From assembly GCF_049331405.1 (NCBI RefSeq), contig NZ_CP186274.1, positions 6,262,001 to 6,326,000 on the forward strand: a stretch of 64,000 nucleotides of DNA, written 5' to 3'. This document shows, piece after piece, positions 27,997-37,800 of this stretch; the stretch's first letter is position 1; every line of letters starts with the position of its first letter. The notes below the pieces were generated by a model. The model saw nothing but the letters and a program-made list of their open reading frames with translations. It was not told the DNA's origin and made no database searches. Source of the stretch: PoT sp049331405 (lineage in GTDB: Bacteria; Planctomycetota; Planctomycetia; Isosphaerales; Isosphaeraceae). Position numbers and translations under genes: made by a program.

Positions 27997-29487
27997 TCAG
28001 GCGATGAGTTCGCGGCGGAAGGACTTGAGCCAGGAGACGACCGGCTTGGGGGTGTGGTTGGTGCGGAAGAGGCCGGCGTGCGGGAAGAGGTGGGGCGGGT
28101 TATCGCTGGCCTGGGCCCACGTCACCGAGCGGACGAACGGCTTGGCCACGGCGAGGGCCACCCACTTGGACGCCCAGTGGGCCTGGGTCGCCTCGTCGGG
28201 CGGGGTCGGCCACTGCGATGTCTCAACCCGCACGGTCGGATCCGCCTTCGGGTCGGGCGTGCTGGCCGACGGGATCGCCATCGTGATGTAGAGCGGCAGG
28301 TTCAACAGCGCGTAGAGGTCGAGCAGCTTCGAGAAGTCGAAGAGGTCCCGGATGTGGCTCCCCGGGCTCGAGTAGCCCGGGGCGATCTCGAGCATGATCC
28401 CGGCCACGCCGATGTCGGCCCTGACGAGGTAGTCGGCCAGGTGCAAGGGACCGAGCTGGAAGGGGCTCGAGCCCATCCATTCCGCCCAGGGGCGCTCGAC
28501 GCCGATCGTGAATTGGGCCGAGGGGTCGGCCTGGCGGGCCACCTGCACGGCGCGGGCGGTCAGTCGGATCTGCTCTTCCTCGGAGAGCCCGAGGAATTCG
28601 GTGCTGGCCGGGCGATGGACCAGGTGCCAGACCGGGACCTTCCCCCGGTATCGCGAGACCGTCTGGCGGACGAGGTCGACGACCAGGCCGAGGATCGTGT
28701 CGAAGTCCCCTTCCCAGAGCCAGATCCAATCCGGAACGGCGCTCGCGTGGAATTCGAGGAGCGGGCCGGCCTGCGGGGCGAGCCTCTGCTTGCGACACCA
28801 GGCAAGCTGGGCGTCGAACTCATCCCAGCGGAACTGCCCTTCGGTGGGTGCCAGCGACTTCCAGGTGCAGCGGGCCTGCGCCGAGCTGAACGTGCCGGCC
28901 AGCTCCGAGGCCCAGGGGGCCTGCTTGGGGTCGCCGTCGAGCACGCCGCCGAGCCAGGTCGGCAGCTTGGCCGAGCCGGCGAGCCTCGTGTGCAGGACCT
29001 GGCTTGTGTACGTGTCCACCAGCAGGTTGCCCGCCTCCCAGACGGTGGCGAGGCAGCTCTGCGCGGCGACGTAAGACGCGGCGAGGTCGGTCCCCGAGGT
29101 GGCCGCCTTCACGAACGAGCGGTGGGCCTTCGCCAGCAGGGCGGAGAGCTCTTGCGGCACGCGCAGGCCCATCTGCTGCCAGTCGGCCAGCTGGTTCCGG
29201 ACCTCGTTGAGCTTGCCGCGGGCCAGCTCGACGGCCAGGTTATACGCGTCGACGCGCTCGGCCAGGGTCGCCGTGCCGACGATGGGGGCGCCGAAGCCGT
29301 CGATGGCCCAGGGGACGAAGAGCCGTCCGCTCTCGTTGCTGTCGCGGTGACAGGTGAGGATCCCGTTGCGGACCTCGGTGCTGAGCCGGCTCGGCGTCCG
29401 GTCCAGCCCCGTCACGTACGCCTTGCGCAGCTCTGCGGCCCGCGTCGCCGGCATGGGCGATGTCAGTCGAAACTTGAGCACGCCCAT
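27997..29487 (-). CDS. GH10-like TIM-barrel protein lacking the usual acid/base motif
   Basis: The 496-residue protein has an N-terminal region of about 150 residues rich in helices, then a part resembling glycoside hydrolase family 10 (about 185-490). Matches include the GH10-style opening FSSAQARCTWKSLAPTEGQFRWDEFDAQLAWCRKQ and the strand HASAVPDWIW. In active GH10 xylanases the acid/base Glu sits in a W-D-V-V-N-E motif; here the equivalent is PVWHLVHRPAS, with no Glu. A possible nucleophile position reads GIMLEIAPG. No signal peptide is seen. It may be a non-catalytic or altered glycan-binding barrel. ATG 29487 has AAGG upstream. Confidence 0.72.
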   Translation of the reverse strand: MGVLKFRLTSPMPATRAAELRKAYVTGLDRTPSRLSTEVRNGILTCHRDSNESGRLFVPWAIDGFGAPIVGTATLAERVDAYNLAVELARGKLNEVRNQLADWQQMGLRVPQELSALLAKAHRSFVKAATSGTDLAASYVAAQSCLATVWEAGNLLVDTYTSQVLHTRLAGSAKLPTWLGGVLDGDPKQAPWASELAGTFSSAQARCTWKSLAPTEGQFRWDEFDAQLAWCRKQRLAPQAGPLLEFHASAVPDWIWLWEGDFDTILGLVVDLVRQTVSRYRGKVPVWHLVHRPASTEFLGLSEEEQIRLTARAVQVARQADPSAQFTIGVERPWAEWMGSSPFQLGPLHLADYLVRADIGVAGIMLEIAPGYSSPGSHIRDLFDFSKLLDLYALLNLPLYITMAIPSASTPDPKADPTVRVETSQWPTPPDEATQAHWASKWVALAVAKPFVRSVTWAQASDNPPHLFPHAGLFRTNHTPKPVVSWLKSFRRELIA

Positions 29488-29738
29488 GCACCTTGCCCCG
29501 GTCCGCCACGGAAGAGTTATCTCAGCACATGATCGGCGAACTCAGGCCGATCCCTCAAGTCAGATCCCCGCTCCGGCCGCAAACTCGAGGAAACATTTGG
29601 CGAGGTCGGGTCGGAGAAGGCTACTCTGGCTCTGGGCCGCGAGGCGGATTCTCCGGTTTTGATGCCCTCGACGGTTCAGGCCCCTCGACGTGTCCGCGAT
29701 CCACCCTGGGTGATCCGCCTTCGCCGGTCAGACTTCGC

Positions 29739-30713
29739 TCAGCCCTTCCAGGCCTCGGGATTGACGAGGTTGGGGGGACGCTTGCCCTGGAGCGCCGCCA
29801 CCAGGTTCTCCCCCGCGATTCTCGACATAGCCGCCCGCGTCGCGACGGTGGCGCTGCCGAGGTGGGGCAGGAGCATGGTGTTGGAGCAATCGGCGAGTCC
29901 CTCTGCCATTTTCGGCTCGTCTTCGTAAACGTCGAGCCCCGCGCCCGCAATTTGGCCGGATTTGAGGGCCTTGACGAGCGCCTTCTCGTCGACGACCGGG
30001 CCCCTGGCCGTGTTGATCAGGTAGGCCGTGGGCTTCATCTTCGAGAGCGCCCGGGCGTCGATCAGGTGTTTGGTCTCGGGGGTGAGGGGGACGTGCAGGC
30101 TGACGAAGTCGCTCTCGGCAAGGAGCTCGTCGAGCGGGACCTGCCTGGCCCCCAGGGCGTCGAGTTCCGGGTTCGGCCGCCTGCCGTGATAGAGGAGCGG
30201 CATCCGGAATCCCTTGGCACGCTCGGCCACCGCAGTGGCGATCCGGCCGGGGCCGACGAGCCCCAGGGTCCGCCCGCTGACGTCGCCGCCGAGCATGTAC
30301 ATCGGCCCCCAGCCTGGGAACCGGCCCGCCCGCATCTCGACATCGCCTTCGGCCGCGCGCCTGGCGACGCCGAGGATCAGGGTCCACGCGATGTCGGCGG
30401 TCGCCTCCGTGAGCACGCCCGGAGTGTTCGTCACGAGGATCCCGCGCTTCGTGGCCGCGGCGACGTCGACGTTGTTGTACCCGACCGCCATGTTGGCGAA
30501 GACCTTGCAGCCCTCGGCGGCTTCGAGCACCGACTCATTGATCGGGTCGGTCAGGAGGCAGAGGACCGCGTCGCGGCCGGCGACCTTCGTGCGTAACTCC
30601 TCCGCCGAGAGGATGCGATCGTCCGGGTTCTGCTCGACGAGCTCGGCGACTTCCTTCACCAAGCTCGGTCCCGGCTCGGGAATCGGCTGGGTGATGTACA
30701 CACGTCCGGGCAC
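29739..30713 (-). CDS. D-2-hydroxyacid dehydrogenase (glyoxylate/hydroxypyruvate reductase type)
   Basis: The start at GTG 30713 (AAAGG eight bases upstream) gives 324 residues, the usual length; the longer frame to 30890 reads as noncoding. The NAD-binding domain shows GLVGPGRIATAVAERAKGF. Catalytic residues are in INTARGPVVDEKAL (Arg), AGLDVYEDEP (Glu) and LLPHLGSAT (His). The N-terminus RVYITQPIPEPG matches D-glycerate dehydrogenase and glyoxylate reductase. It reduces glyoxylate or hydroxypyruvate with NAD(P)H in the cytoplasm. A RidA-family gene lies 207 bases upstream on the same strand. Confidence 0.9.
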   Translation of the reverse strand: MPGRVYITQPIPEPGPSLVKEVAELVEQNPDDRILSAEELRTKVAGRDAVLCLLTDPINESVLEAAEGCKVFANMAVGYNNVDVAAATKRGILVTNTPGVLTEATADIAWTLILGVARRAAEGDVEMRAGRFPGWGPMYMLGGDVSGRTLGLVGPGRIATAVAERAKGFRMPLLYHGRRPNPELDALGARQVPLDELLAESDFVSLHVPLTPETKHLIDARALSKMKPTAYLINTARGPVVDEKALVKALKSGQIAGAGLDVYEDEPKMAEGLADCSNTMLLPHLGSATVATRAAMSRIAGENLVAALQGKRPPNLVNPEAWKG

Positions 30714-30920
30714 TGCGCGGCCTTTCTGCAGATCAACTCTGCCGGGGAAGCGTTCCAGATGGAACGTTGAGCATAACGGCGGCTCAACACGTTGCCTAGT
30801 GTCCAACTTCGCGGCCCGGGCCCTGTTCAAGTCGTCGGGCACGACCGATTGACGACGATCGTCGTCGCGAGGGCCCGTCGCGGTCGCCATGCGCGACCGC
30901 GACGAGGTCTCTCTCCGGGC

Positions 30921-31382
30921 TCAGTCCTGGACTTCGAAGATGGCCTCGATCTCGACGGCGATGCCGCCAGGGAGGGCGCCCATGCCGACGGCGCTGCGGG
31001 CGCCGCGGCCGGCCTCGCCGAAGACCTCGACCATGAGGTCGGAGAAGCCGTTGATGACCTTGGGATGATCGAGGAAGTCGGGGGTGCTGTTGACCATGCC
31101 CAGCACCTTGATGATCCGCACGACCTTGTCGAGCGAGCCGAGGTGGCTCTTCAAGGTCGACAGGATCGCGAGCCCGGTCTGCTTGGCGGCGGCCTGGCCG
31201 GCGGGGATGTCGAAGTTCGCGCCCAGGCGGCCGATGATCAGCGAGCCGTCAGACTGGAGCGGGCCGTGGCCCGAGACGTACAGCAGGTTCCCCTGACGGA
31301 CCGCCGTCAGGTACGTGGCCACGGGCTTCGGGGCGGGCGGCAATTCCAGCTTCAATTCGGCGATGCGGGCTTCAGCACCCAT
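30921..31382 (-). CDS. RidA family protein (YjgF/YER057c/UK114)
   Basis: This 153-residue protein matches the larger RidA subgroup by GNLLYVSGHGPLQSDG, the DKVVRIIKVLGMVNSTPDF region and the end ARSAVGMGALPGGIAVEIEAI, with the conserved Arg that binds the substrate carboxylate. RidA deaminates reactive enamine/imine intermediates made by pyridoxal-phosphate enzymes. Several subgroup members lack this activity, so the exact role is uncertain. ATG 31382 has AGGAT eight bases upstream. The 2-hydroxyacid dehydrogenase gene follows on the same strand. Confidence 0.9.
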   Translation of the reverse strand: MGAEARIAELKLELPPAPKPVATYLTAVRQGNLLYVSGHGPLQSDGSLIIGRLGANFDIPAGQAAAKQTGLAILSTLKSHLGSLDKVVRIIKVLGMVNSTPDFLDHPKVINGFSDLMVEVFGEAGRGARSAVGMGALPGGIAVEIEAIFEVQD

Positions 31383-31909
31383 GGGACGTATCCTAGCTCG
31401 TGTGGTTTCGATGTGACGATTGGCGGAGCGCGAACGCGGCCCGAACTTCCAGGAAGGCTAACGTTTGGCCTGCCGTGAATCAACCGTCTCGCCCGCACGC
31501 GGCCACGGCTCTCCGCATTCCTTAAGCGATTCGCACTTCCATCGGCCAGGCCCCTTGACCGTCGCCGCTCTGATGAAATACATTGGCTGTCTGTTGAGAC
31601 TGAATCTCAATTTCAGAGGTTTCCCCATCGATCCCGTCCTGGTCCGACCGGGTCGAGACCTCCTGCCGCGGGATCTTGCCGCAATGACCTGAGCCTTGAG
31701 CCTGGTCCTTCAACTGAGGCCCTGGCTTCGTCGATCCCTTTCCATTTCGGGCGATTCGAGGCGTCGAGATCGGGCCAACCCCCCCCGGCCCGGTCGTCGG
31801 CCGCGACGGATACCCCTCTTCAATGATGCCGAGCGATAGGCGATCAAGGCCGCGTGCCGGCGCGGTCTTAGTCGAATCAGTGATTATCAGCCGAGCGAGG
31901 GTTCTCTCA
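31383..31909. other. Intergenic region, no gene seen
   Basis: This 527-base stretch lies between the divergent RidA and PepSY genes. It is less GC-rich than the flanks. Frames crossing it have no ribosome site or motif. Both promoters are expected here. Confidence 0.45.
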
Positions 31910-32881
31910 ATGTCAGACGTGGAAACGGCCTTGCCGGAGGCCCGCGAAGAAAGCCGGACCGTGACGAAGCGCTCGGCGAGTTCCCGGGCTCGCTTCAACC
32001 GCGTCATGAAGTGGGTGCGGCGGGCTCACCTCTATGCCGGCCTCTTCATGACCCCCTGGGTCTTCCTCTACGGGGTCACCGCCCTGCTCTTCAACCACCC
32101 GGATGCCTTCCCAGACGCCGACTTCGTCCGGTTCGGACGAGCCCAGACGGTCGGCACGGTGTTCGAGAAGGCCCCGCGTCCCAACGAGTTGGCGGCGAAG
32201 GTCGTCGATGCGCTGAACCAGCCAGGCCCGAACGGGGCCAAGGCCCCGGCCTATCGGCTCGTCCGGCCCGTGGAGGCCCGCTACGCCCGAGAATACTTCG
32301 CGTCGCTCAAGGGGGACGGCCAAGAGCAACTGCTCCGGATCGACCTGGAGAACGGAGAAGGCTCGATCCGGACGCAGGTCAAGACCACGGAGAAGCCCGC
32401 ACCGTTCGTCCGCAAAGGAGGGCTCAAGCTGACCCCGCCGCCGATGGAGACCCTGACCAAGGGGCTGCCGGCGGCCATCGAAAAGCTTGGCGCCGGCAAG
32501 GATCAGGTGGTGGAGCGGACCCTCGCCCCCGACCTCTCCTTCCTGATGGAAGGGGAAGGCCGCACCTGGCGCGTGACCTACAACGGACAGACCGGGCTGA
32601 TCTCCGGCCGCTCCGAGGCCGAGCGCAATCCCCTCTCGACCCGCGGCTATTTGCTCCGCCTACACGTCGCCCACCAGTATCCCTCCGAACTGAACTCGAG
32701 GTGGTTCTGGGCGCTGGCGGTCGACGCGATGTTCGTCTCGATGGTCGGCTGGGGGATCACCGGCCTGCTCATGTGGTGGCAGATGAAGAACGTTCGCAAG
32801 ATCGGGATCGTCGTCCTGATCTTCAGCGTCATCGCCGCGACGGCGGTTGCGTTCGGCATGCACCGAGCCCTGACGGCCTGA
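31910..32881 (+). CDS. PepSY-associated membrane protein
   Basis: ATG 31910 is preceded by GAGGG and starts a 323-residue product. The N-terminal part has a helix at about 37-58 (RAHLYAGLFMTPWVFLYGVTALLFNH), typical of PepSY-associated membrane proteins, followed by a periplasmic region (about 60-230) with two repeat-like PepSY segments (LLRIDLENGEGS and WRVTYNGQTGLISG). Two closely spaced helices lie at the C-terminus (FWALAVDAMFVSMVGWGITGLLMWW and IGIVVLIFSVIAATAVAFG). Relatives occur with siderophore or iron uptake, but no such genes are near. The function is uncertain. Confidence 0.82.
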   Translation: MSDVETALPEAREESRTVTKRSASSRARFNRVMKWVRRAHLYAGLFMTPWVFLYGVTALLFNHPDAFPDADFVRFGRAQTVGTVFEKAPRPNELAAKVVDALNQPGPNGAKAPAYRLVRPVEARYAREYFASLKGDGQEQLLRIDLENGEGSIRTQVKTTEKPAPFVRKGGLKLTPPPMETLTKGLPAAIEKLGAGKDQVVERTLAPDLSFLMEGEGRTWRVTYNGQTGLISGRSEAERNPLSTRGYLLRLHVAHQYPSELNSRWFWALAVDAMFVSMVGWGITGLLMWWQMKNVRKIGIVVLIFSVIAATAVAFGMHRALTA

Positions 32882-32902
32882 CCCTTTCCCTTCGCCCTCA
32901 TC

Positions 32903-32935
32903 TCCGACGGCACGACACCCGGCCCGGCCGTCGGA
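32903..32935. terminator. Bidirectional hairpin between convergent genes
   Basis: TCCGACGGC (32903-32911) and GCCGTCGGA (32927-32935) form a perfect 9-base stem with a 15-base loop between the stop codons of the PepSY gene and the convergent lipoprotein gene. No T-run on either side. Confidence 0.4.
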
Positions 32936-32953
32936 GCCTCTCACCCTACCGGT

Positions 32954-33310
32954 TCAGCGATGCTGACCCTTCATGAAGGTGCTCAGTTGCTGCTGGGCGG
33001 GTTCCCACTGCCCTTCCCTGGCCTTGGCGATGACGGCGTCGAGGGTGCCCGAGGCCCCCTCCGAAAGCTTGCCCGAGCCCTTCAAGGCCTTGAGCCTGGC
33101 GCTGCAGTCCTCGACTTTCGGCAGTTCCCTGAGGCTGACGGCTGTGTAGAGGGCCTCGACGGTCTTGTATGATTCCTTGTCGTCGCCGATCTGATGCTCG
33201 CCGCATCCCGAGAGGCCGAGCAGGATGACCAGCGTCGCGACGAGGGTTGAGCCACTGGCCCGCTTGCCGACCCTCGCAGGCCGAGGATCGGCCGGATTCA
33301 TACTTTTCAT
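32954..33310 (-). CDS. Small lipoprotein of unknown function
   Basis: From ATG 33310 the product has 118 residues. A lipoprotein signal is clear: a Lys/Arg-rich start, the hydrophobic STLVATLVILLGLSGC and the lipobox Cys. The mature part is a short helical domain (YKTVEALYTAVSLRELPKVEDC and TLDAVIAKAREGQWEPAQQQL). An alternative ATG at 33331 overlaps the stop of the upstream DUF1559 gene as TGATG, which would couple the two. Neither start has a strong ribosome site. The tight spacing suggests cotranscription with the DUF1559 gene, as is common for such pairs in planctomycetes. Confidence 0.78.
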   Translation of the reverse strand: MKSMNPADPRPARVGKRASGSTLVATLVILLGLSGCGEHQIGDDKESYKTVEALYTAVSLRELPKVEDCSARLKALKGSGKLSEGASGTLDAVIAKAREGQWEPAQQQLSTFMKGQHR

Positions 33311-33330
33311 GTGCTGACGTGCTCGCCTCA

Positions 33331-34404
33331 TCAATAGTCGCCGCTGATGACTTCGCCCTTGTTCCGCGTCGAGAGGGCGACCCAGGTCCAGGGGTAGATC
33401 GACTCCTTGATCCACTTCACCGAGCCGTCGCCGAAGAGGATGTTGCAGCCGTTGCCGTCCTCGGAGTACATCTCGTCGGTGTGGCGGAACGGGTGATTCG
33501 GGGCGTGGATGATGACCTGGGGATGGTCGTGCATGTCGGGCCCGCTGTGGGCACCCACGAGGTCGCCGCCGCTATTCGGGTCGGAGGGCAGCCCCGGCTT
33601 GGGCACGACGATCGAATAAGGCACGACGCCGACCCAGGTGTTGTCGGAGACGCACGACGAACGCTCGCCGATGAACACGGTGTTGGAGAGCCCGTCCGTG
33701 ACCATCGAAACGGTGGTGTGCGAGTTCTTGTAGAAGGGCCCGTCGATGATGAGCGGGGGCAGGCCCGGAATCGGCTCGGCGATGTCCATGTTGTACGAGT
33801 ATTGCTTGGGCCGACCCCAGGGCTGATTGATGCCGGCGTTCGTCACGTAGTGGCTGTGGGCGAACTTGATGGCGGGGTCGAACGGGCCTCCGTCATTGGG
33901 GGCCTGGGCGTCGCCGTTCGTGTACTTATGAAGGTTGAAACCGTCGCTCCCCCCCGTGGCCGAGGGGCACAGGAAGATGGACAGCTTCGTGCGGGCCGAA
34001 GTGCTGTTGTCGGGGGCCCAGCAGGCGACGTTCGTGTTGAAGCTGGCATAGAGCGGGGACTGCTCGACGAACGGGAGGATCAAGGTCCCCCAGGCGAAGC
34101 CGGGGAGCGTGTTGATCCCATCATCCGGGTAGCTGATCCCGAAGGCCGAGCCGACCGCCTTGGGATCGGCCACGTACGCCGGAGGATACACGCCGAGCGC
34201 CGACTCGTAGTTCGCCAGCCCCAGCCCGATCTGCTTCAGGTTATTCACGCACTGCATGCGCCTCGCCGAGATCCGGGCCGCCTGCACGGCCGGCAAGAGC
34301 AGCCCGATCAGCACGGCGATGATGGCGATGACGACCAGCAGTTCGATCAACGTAAAACCACGCCTCGCGGGTGTTCCCTGCGACTCCACGGCGTTTCTCC
34401 CCAT
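33331..34404 (-). CDS. DUF1559 protein with type II pseudopilin N-terminus
   Basis: The 357-residue product from ATG 34404 has the prepilin cleavage and methylation motif RRGFTLIELLVVIAIIAVLIGLLLPAVQ (split here: RRGFTLIELL then the hydrophobic helix). The rest is the planctomycete DUF1559 domain: NNLKQIGLGLANYESALGVYPP near the start and the C-terminal GCNILFGDGSVKWIKESI, the H-x-G-G-x-N-x-x-x-x-D-G type ending. Such proteins occur in many copies per planctomycete genome and are assumed to form surface or secretion-related pseudopilus parts. A candidate promoter lies 41-69 bases upstream of the start. A lipoprotein gene follows immediately. Confidence 0.93.
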   Translation of the reverse strand: MGRNAVESQGTPARRGFTLIELLVVIAIIAVLIGLLLPAVQAARISARRMQCVNNLKQIGLGLANYESALGVYPPAYVADPKAVGSAFGISYPDDGINTLPGFAWGTLILPFVEQSPLYASFNTNVACWAPDNSTSARTKLSIFLCPSATGGSDGFNLHKYTNGDAQAPNDGGPFDPAIKFAHSHYVTNAGINQPWGRPKQYSYNMDIAEPIPGLPPLIIDGPFYKNSHTTVSMVTDGLSNTVFIGERSSCVSDNTWVGVVPYSIVVPKPGLPSDPNSGGDLVGAHSGPDMHDHPQVIIHAPNHPFRHTDEMYSEDGNGCNILFGDGSVKWIKESIYPWTWVALSTRNKGEVISGDY

Positions 34405-34784
34405 GCAAGGTTGAGTTTTTGGTCTTCCTAAAACTGTCTTTGGGAGTGTATCGAGCCGTGTTGGGAAGATCAATCAGATTTTTTGGTGAATAGAAAAATT
34501 GGTCGTGGTTTGGCAAGAGACGGGTTTGGTGGAATCGAATGGATTTGCAAAACCATGAGGAGTCGGATTTTAGATCCGGGTCTTGGAAGACTTGAGGTTT
34601 GGGCCGGGCACGGGGCGATTTGCCGCTCAGGAACGTGTGGATATCGCCATCGCCTCCTCGAACGAAGTGCCGCCCGCCCGCTCGAGGTTCCCTTCGTCGG
34701 GTCGATCACGGCGCCTGGCGAGAAGGTTGTGAATCGCTGCGTTGCGGCGGATGTGAGGATTTCGGGGATCCGGCAAAGAAAGAA
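34405..34784. other. Intergenic region with an AT-richer stretch
   Basis: Between the DUF1559 start and the terminator of the sigma-fusion gene lies a region in which about 34430-34590 is clearly richer in A and T than its surroundings. It holds a candidate DUF1559 promoter. No gene is seen. Confidence 0.45.
34445..34473 (-). promoter_or_regulatory. Candidate sigma-70-type promoter for the DUF1559 gene
   Basis: On the minus strand TTGATC (34473-34468) and TACACT (34450-34445) are separated by 17 bases, each matching the consensus in four of six positions. Transcription would begin about 35 bases before ATG 34404. Confidence 0.4.
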
Positions 34785-34809
34785 CCCCAGGCTTGCAGCA
34801 AGCCTGGGG
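34774..34809 (-). terminator. Rho-independent terminator of the sigma-fusion gene
   Basis: CCCCAGGCTTGC and GCAAGCCTGGGG form a perfect inverted repeat (34785-34809) around a single central base; the inner pairs open to make the loop. On the minus strand it is followed by TTCTTTCTTTG. It lies 50 bases after the stop of the gene at 34859-38563. Confidence 0.8.
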
Positions 34810-34858
34810 CGGGCAACGAACCAGTAGTGAGGAGGCTCGTTCGAGCGCGAGCGTGGGT

Positions 34859-37800
34859 TTACGGCTTCGCTTCGAGGAGTTTCGCGGCCGATTTGAGGGC
34901 TTCCTCGAAGGTCCCGACAAAGGCGACATTCCCCTGGCGGTCGAGGACCGCGGCGCTGGGGATGGAGTTGACGCCGAAGGCCTCGAACGTCGCCCCGAAG
35001 CTGACGTCATCGGCGGAGGCCCGGTCGATGGCGAGGGGATACTCGATCTTGTGCTCGCGGGCGAACTTCGCCACCGCGTCGGGCGTGCCGCTGCTGTCGT
35101 GGAGCCCGAGGAAGACGAGGCCCTTGTCGCGGAAGTAGTCGAACGCCTCGCGGACCCGAGGCACCTGTGCGACGCAAGGCCCGCAGCCGACCCCCCAGAA
35201 GTCGATGAGGACGACCTTGCCCGCGAGTTCCAGCGGCTTGGTCTCCCCTCGAGCATCGAGCCACGAGGCGGGTGCGATCGCCGGCGCGGGGACTCCCGTC
35301 TCGATCAAGGGGCGCCGCGGCGTCTTCGTCTCGCGGCGACGATCGGCGTAGGCCACCACGTCACCGACCTGAGCCGTCAGGAACCCTGCATAAGAGTCTG
35401 GGGATTTGGCTTCATTCCGATGATCCAGAACCATGGTTCCTGCCGGGGCTGCGAAGACGAAGGTCTCGGGGGGGATCGGTGAGTCGAAGTCGATGCGATC
35501 GATGCGACGGATCTCGAAGATATCGATCGACCCTTCAAGTTCTCTCCACTCCAGGGTGACGCTCGGAAGGATCAGACCATGCGGATCGGCTTTGGGGCCG
35601 AACTGCCAATTCTCCGAGTGCACACCACCGGGAACTTGTCGATGTGAGTAGCAGTAGATGAATCCCGTCTTCTCGTCCGCCAGAGTATGCTGCGTGTGGT
35701 GATAGTCCACCCCGCCGATGGTGTTGATGATCTCCATCGATGCGTCAATACGCCCCTCATGGTGTTTCACATTAACGGTTTCGTTCGTTCCGCCGTGGCG
35801 AGGCGGGTCGAACGGTGCCAAACAGTAAGTGGCCAGGGACATCTCCCCGAAGTGGAGACCGTCGTAGATATCAGCCTGGCAATTGCTATCGCCGTAATGG
35901 ACCGCTTCTTGGGCGTTGAAGAACATTCGGGATCTGTCGTGGCCCGAAGGTTTAAGTTCGTCGGTTCTCGATTGGAAGCTTCGATTCCCATCGATTGCAT
36001 GCACATAGGATGTAGTGGACAGGAGTAGTTTCCCTGGGAAGCGCGCCTCGAGGAGCGCCGGGAGGTCGTGATCCCGTTCCGGGTCAAGCGACCCGAGGAA
36101 TCGACGCACCTCGTCGAGATCGATCTCCGGCATATACGAGCTGAACTTGCGGCCCTGGAACTGACAATGCCTGCTAAGACGGTCGTGGAGGCGTCGGCGA
36201 TCCTGGGCTTGCTGTTTCGACGGATCGGCCTTCGAGTCGTCCTTCATTGCCTCTTTAGATTTCTCGAGGACGAACCGGACCGGGGTCGCGGTGCCGGCGG
36301 CCAGCGCCAACATCGGGGTCATCTGCTCGCTGTGTTGATAGGTTCGTGACGGATCCTTGATGCTGAACCGCGTCGGCCCGGGCGGCAGCACGGCGCGAAT
36401 GACGCCTCGCCCATCGGTCGCCACATGATCCACGAATCCGACCTGGCTTTGCAGCTCGCGTGGTTTGCGGTCTGACGCGGTGACGTAGGAGATCCGAACC
36501 CCTTCGACTCCTGCCTGGGTCTCGCGGTCGATGGCCTTGATCTCGACGATCGCCCCTGGATCGACCTGAGTATTCAGGATCTGCTCCATGGGAGCCTCAG
36601 CGACCGTGAGGTTCTGCTCTTTCTGGAGCGAGCACATCCCAAACGGAGGTTCGAGCCTGAGCTGATACTCGGCGGGGACAAGGCGGAGCGTCGCCTTGCC
36701 CTCGTCGTCGGTCGTGGCGATGGCTCCGGCCATCCGCAGTTTTTGGCTGAAGGCACGGACCGTTACACCAGCGGCCGGGGCTCCGGATTCGGCATGATCC
36801 ACCTTCAAGCGGACCAGGCGAGGGGCCTTGAACGTGTGGTCGAAGGTGCCGTCGGTGGCCAGGCTCAGTGCTCTGGCGACGGGCCGCGTCGAGGTAACGA
36901 TGGTCTCGCTGATTAGGTCGTAGGTCGGATCGGGCGTCGCCTGGAAAATGAAAAGGGCTTCGCGAGGCAGGCTGTCGAGTCGGTAGGACCCATCTTCGGC
37001 GGTCGTCGTGCTTCGGATTTCTTCGGGCAATTCCTGGATGCCGTTGAAATCAGCTCCACGACTCCCATCGGGATTGAGCGCGATGCATTCATACATACCG
37101 GAACCCTCCGGTCTCCGTGGATCAATCACGTACCCGGCCTGGACCTTGACCCCGGCCATGGCCCGGCCGGTGTCGTCGACGAGCTTCCCGTGGATTGAGG
37201 CGGGAGGCCCGAAGCGCAGGTCTTGCTCGATGGGCTCGCCGAGGTAGGAGAGAGTCCCCGTTTCGATGGTCGGGGCCTTCATCGGGCGTTCGGCCGGGCG
37301 GTAGGTGTGGGTTGTCCGCCAGGTGAAGCCGAAGCCATCGGCGGTGCCGGAGACCTGGAAGATGCCTTCGTCCCCCTTCGGCACGGGATCTTCGGGGAAC
37401 GACCAGACGGGAAGCGGCATCTCCTGCAGGCGGAATTTCCCCTCGGCGTCGGTCTTGGTGGTGCCCAGGAGGCGCGTGGGGCCCCTCCAGGTTCGATTTG
37501 CATCGGTGACGCGGATCACGGCCCCGGCGACCGGGCGACCGGCCTCGTCGAGGGCCCTGCCATGGATGGTGATGGGCACGAGCCGCCGATCGTCGGGGCG
37601 GCGTTTCCGGGCGGGCTTGGCCTTCGGTTCAGGCGAGGCCGGCTTCGAGGCGGGCGGGTCGGCCGCGGCGATCAAGGTGGGCTTGGCGAGAGGTTGCCGG
37701 GGCGTCGGCTCCTCGCCGCGGCGCTGCCCCAGGGCCGTCGTCAGGCCGAGCCCGAGGACGAGCGTACCGATCAAGGCCAGCGCGACGACCCGCAGGTGCG

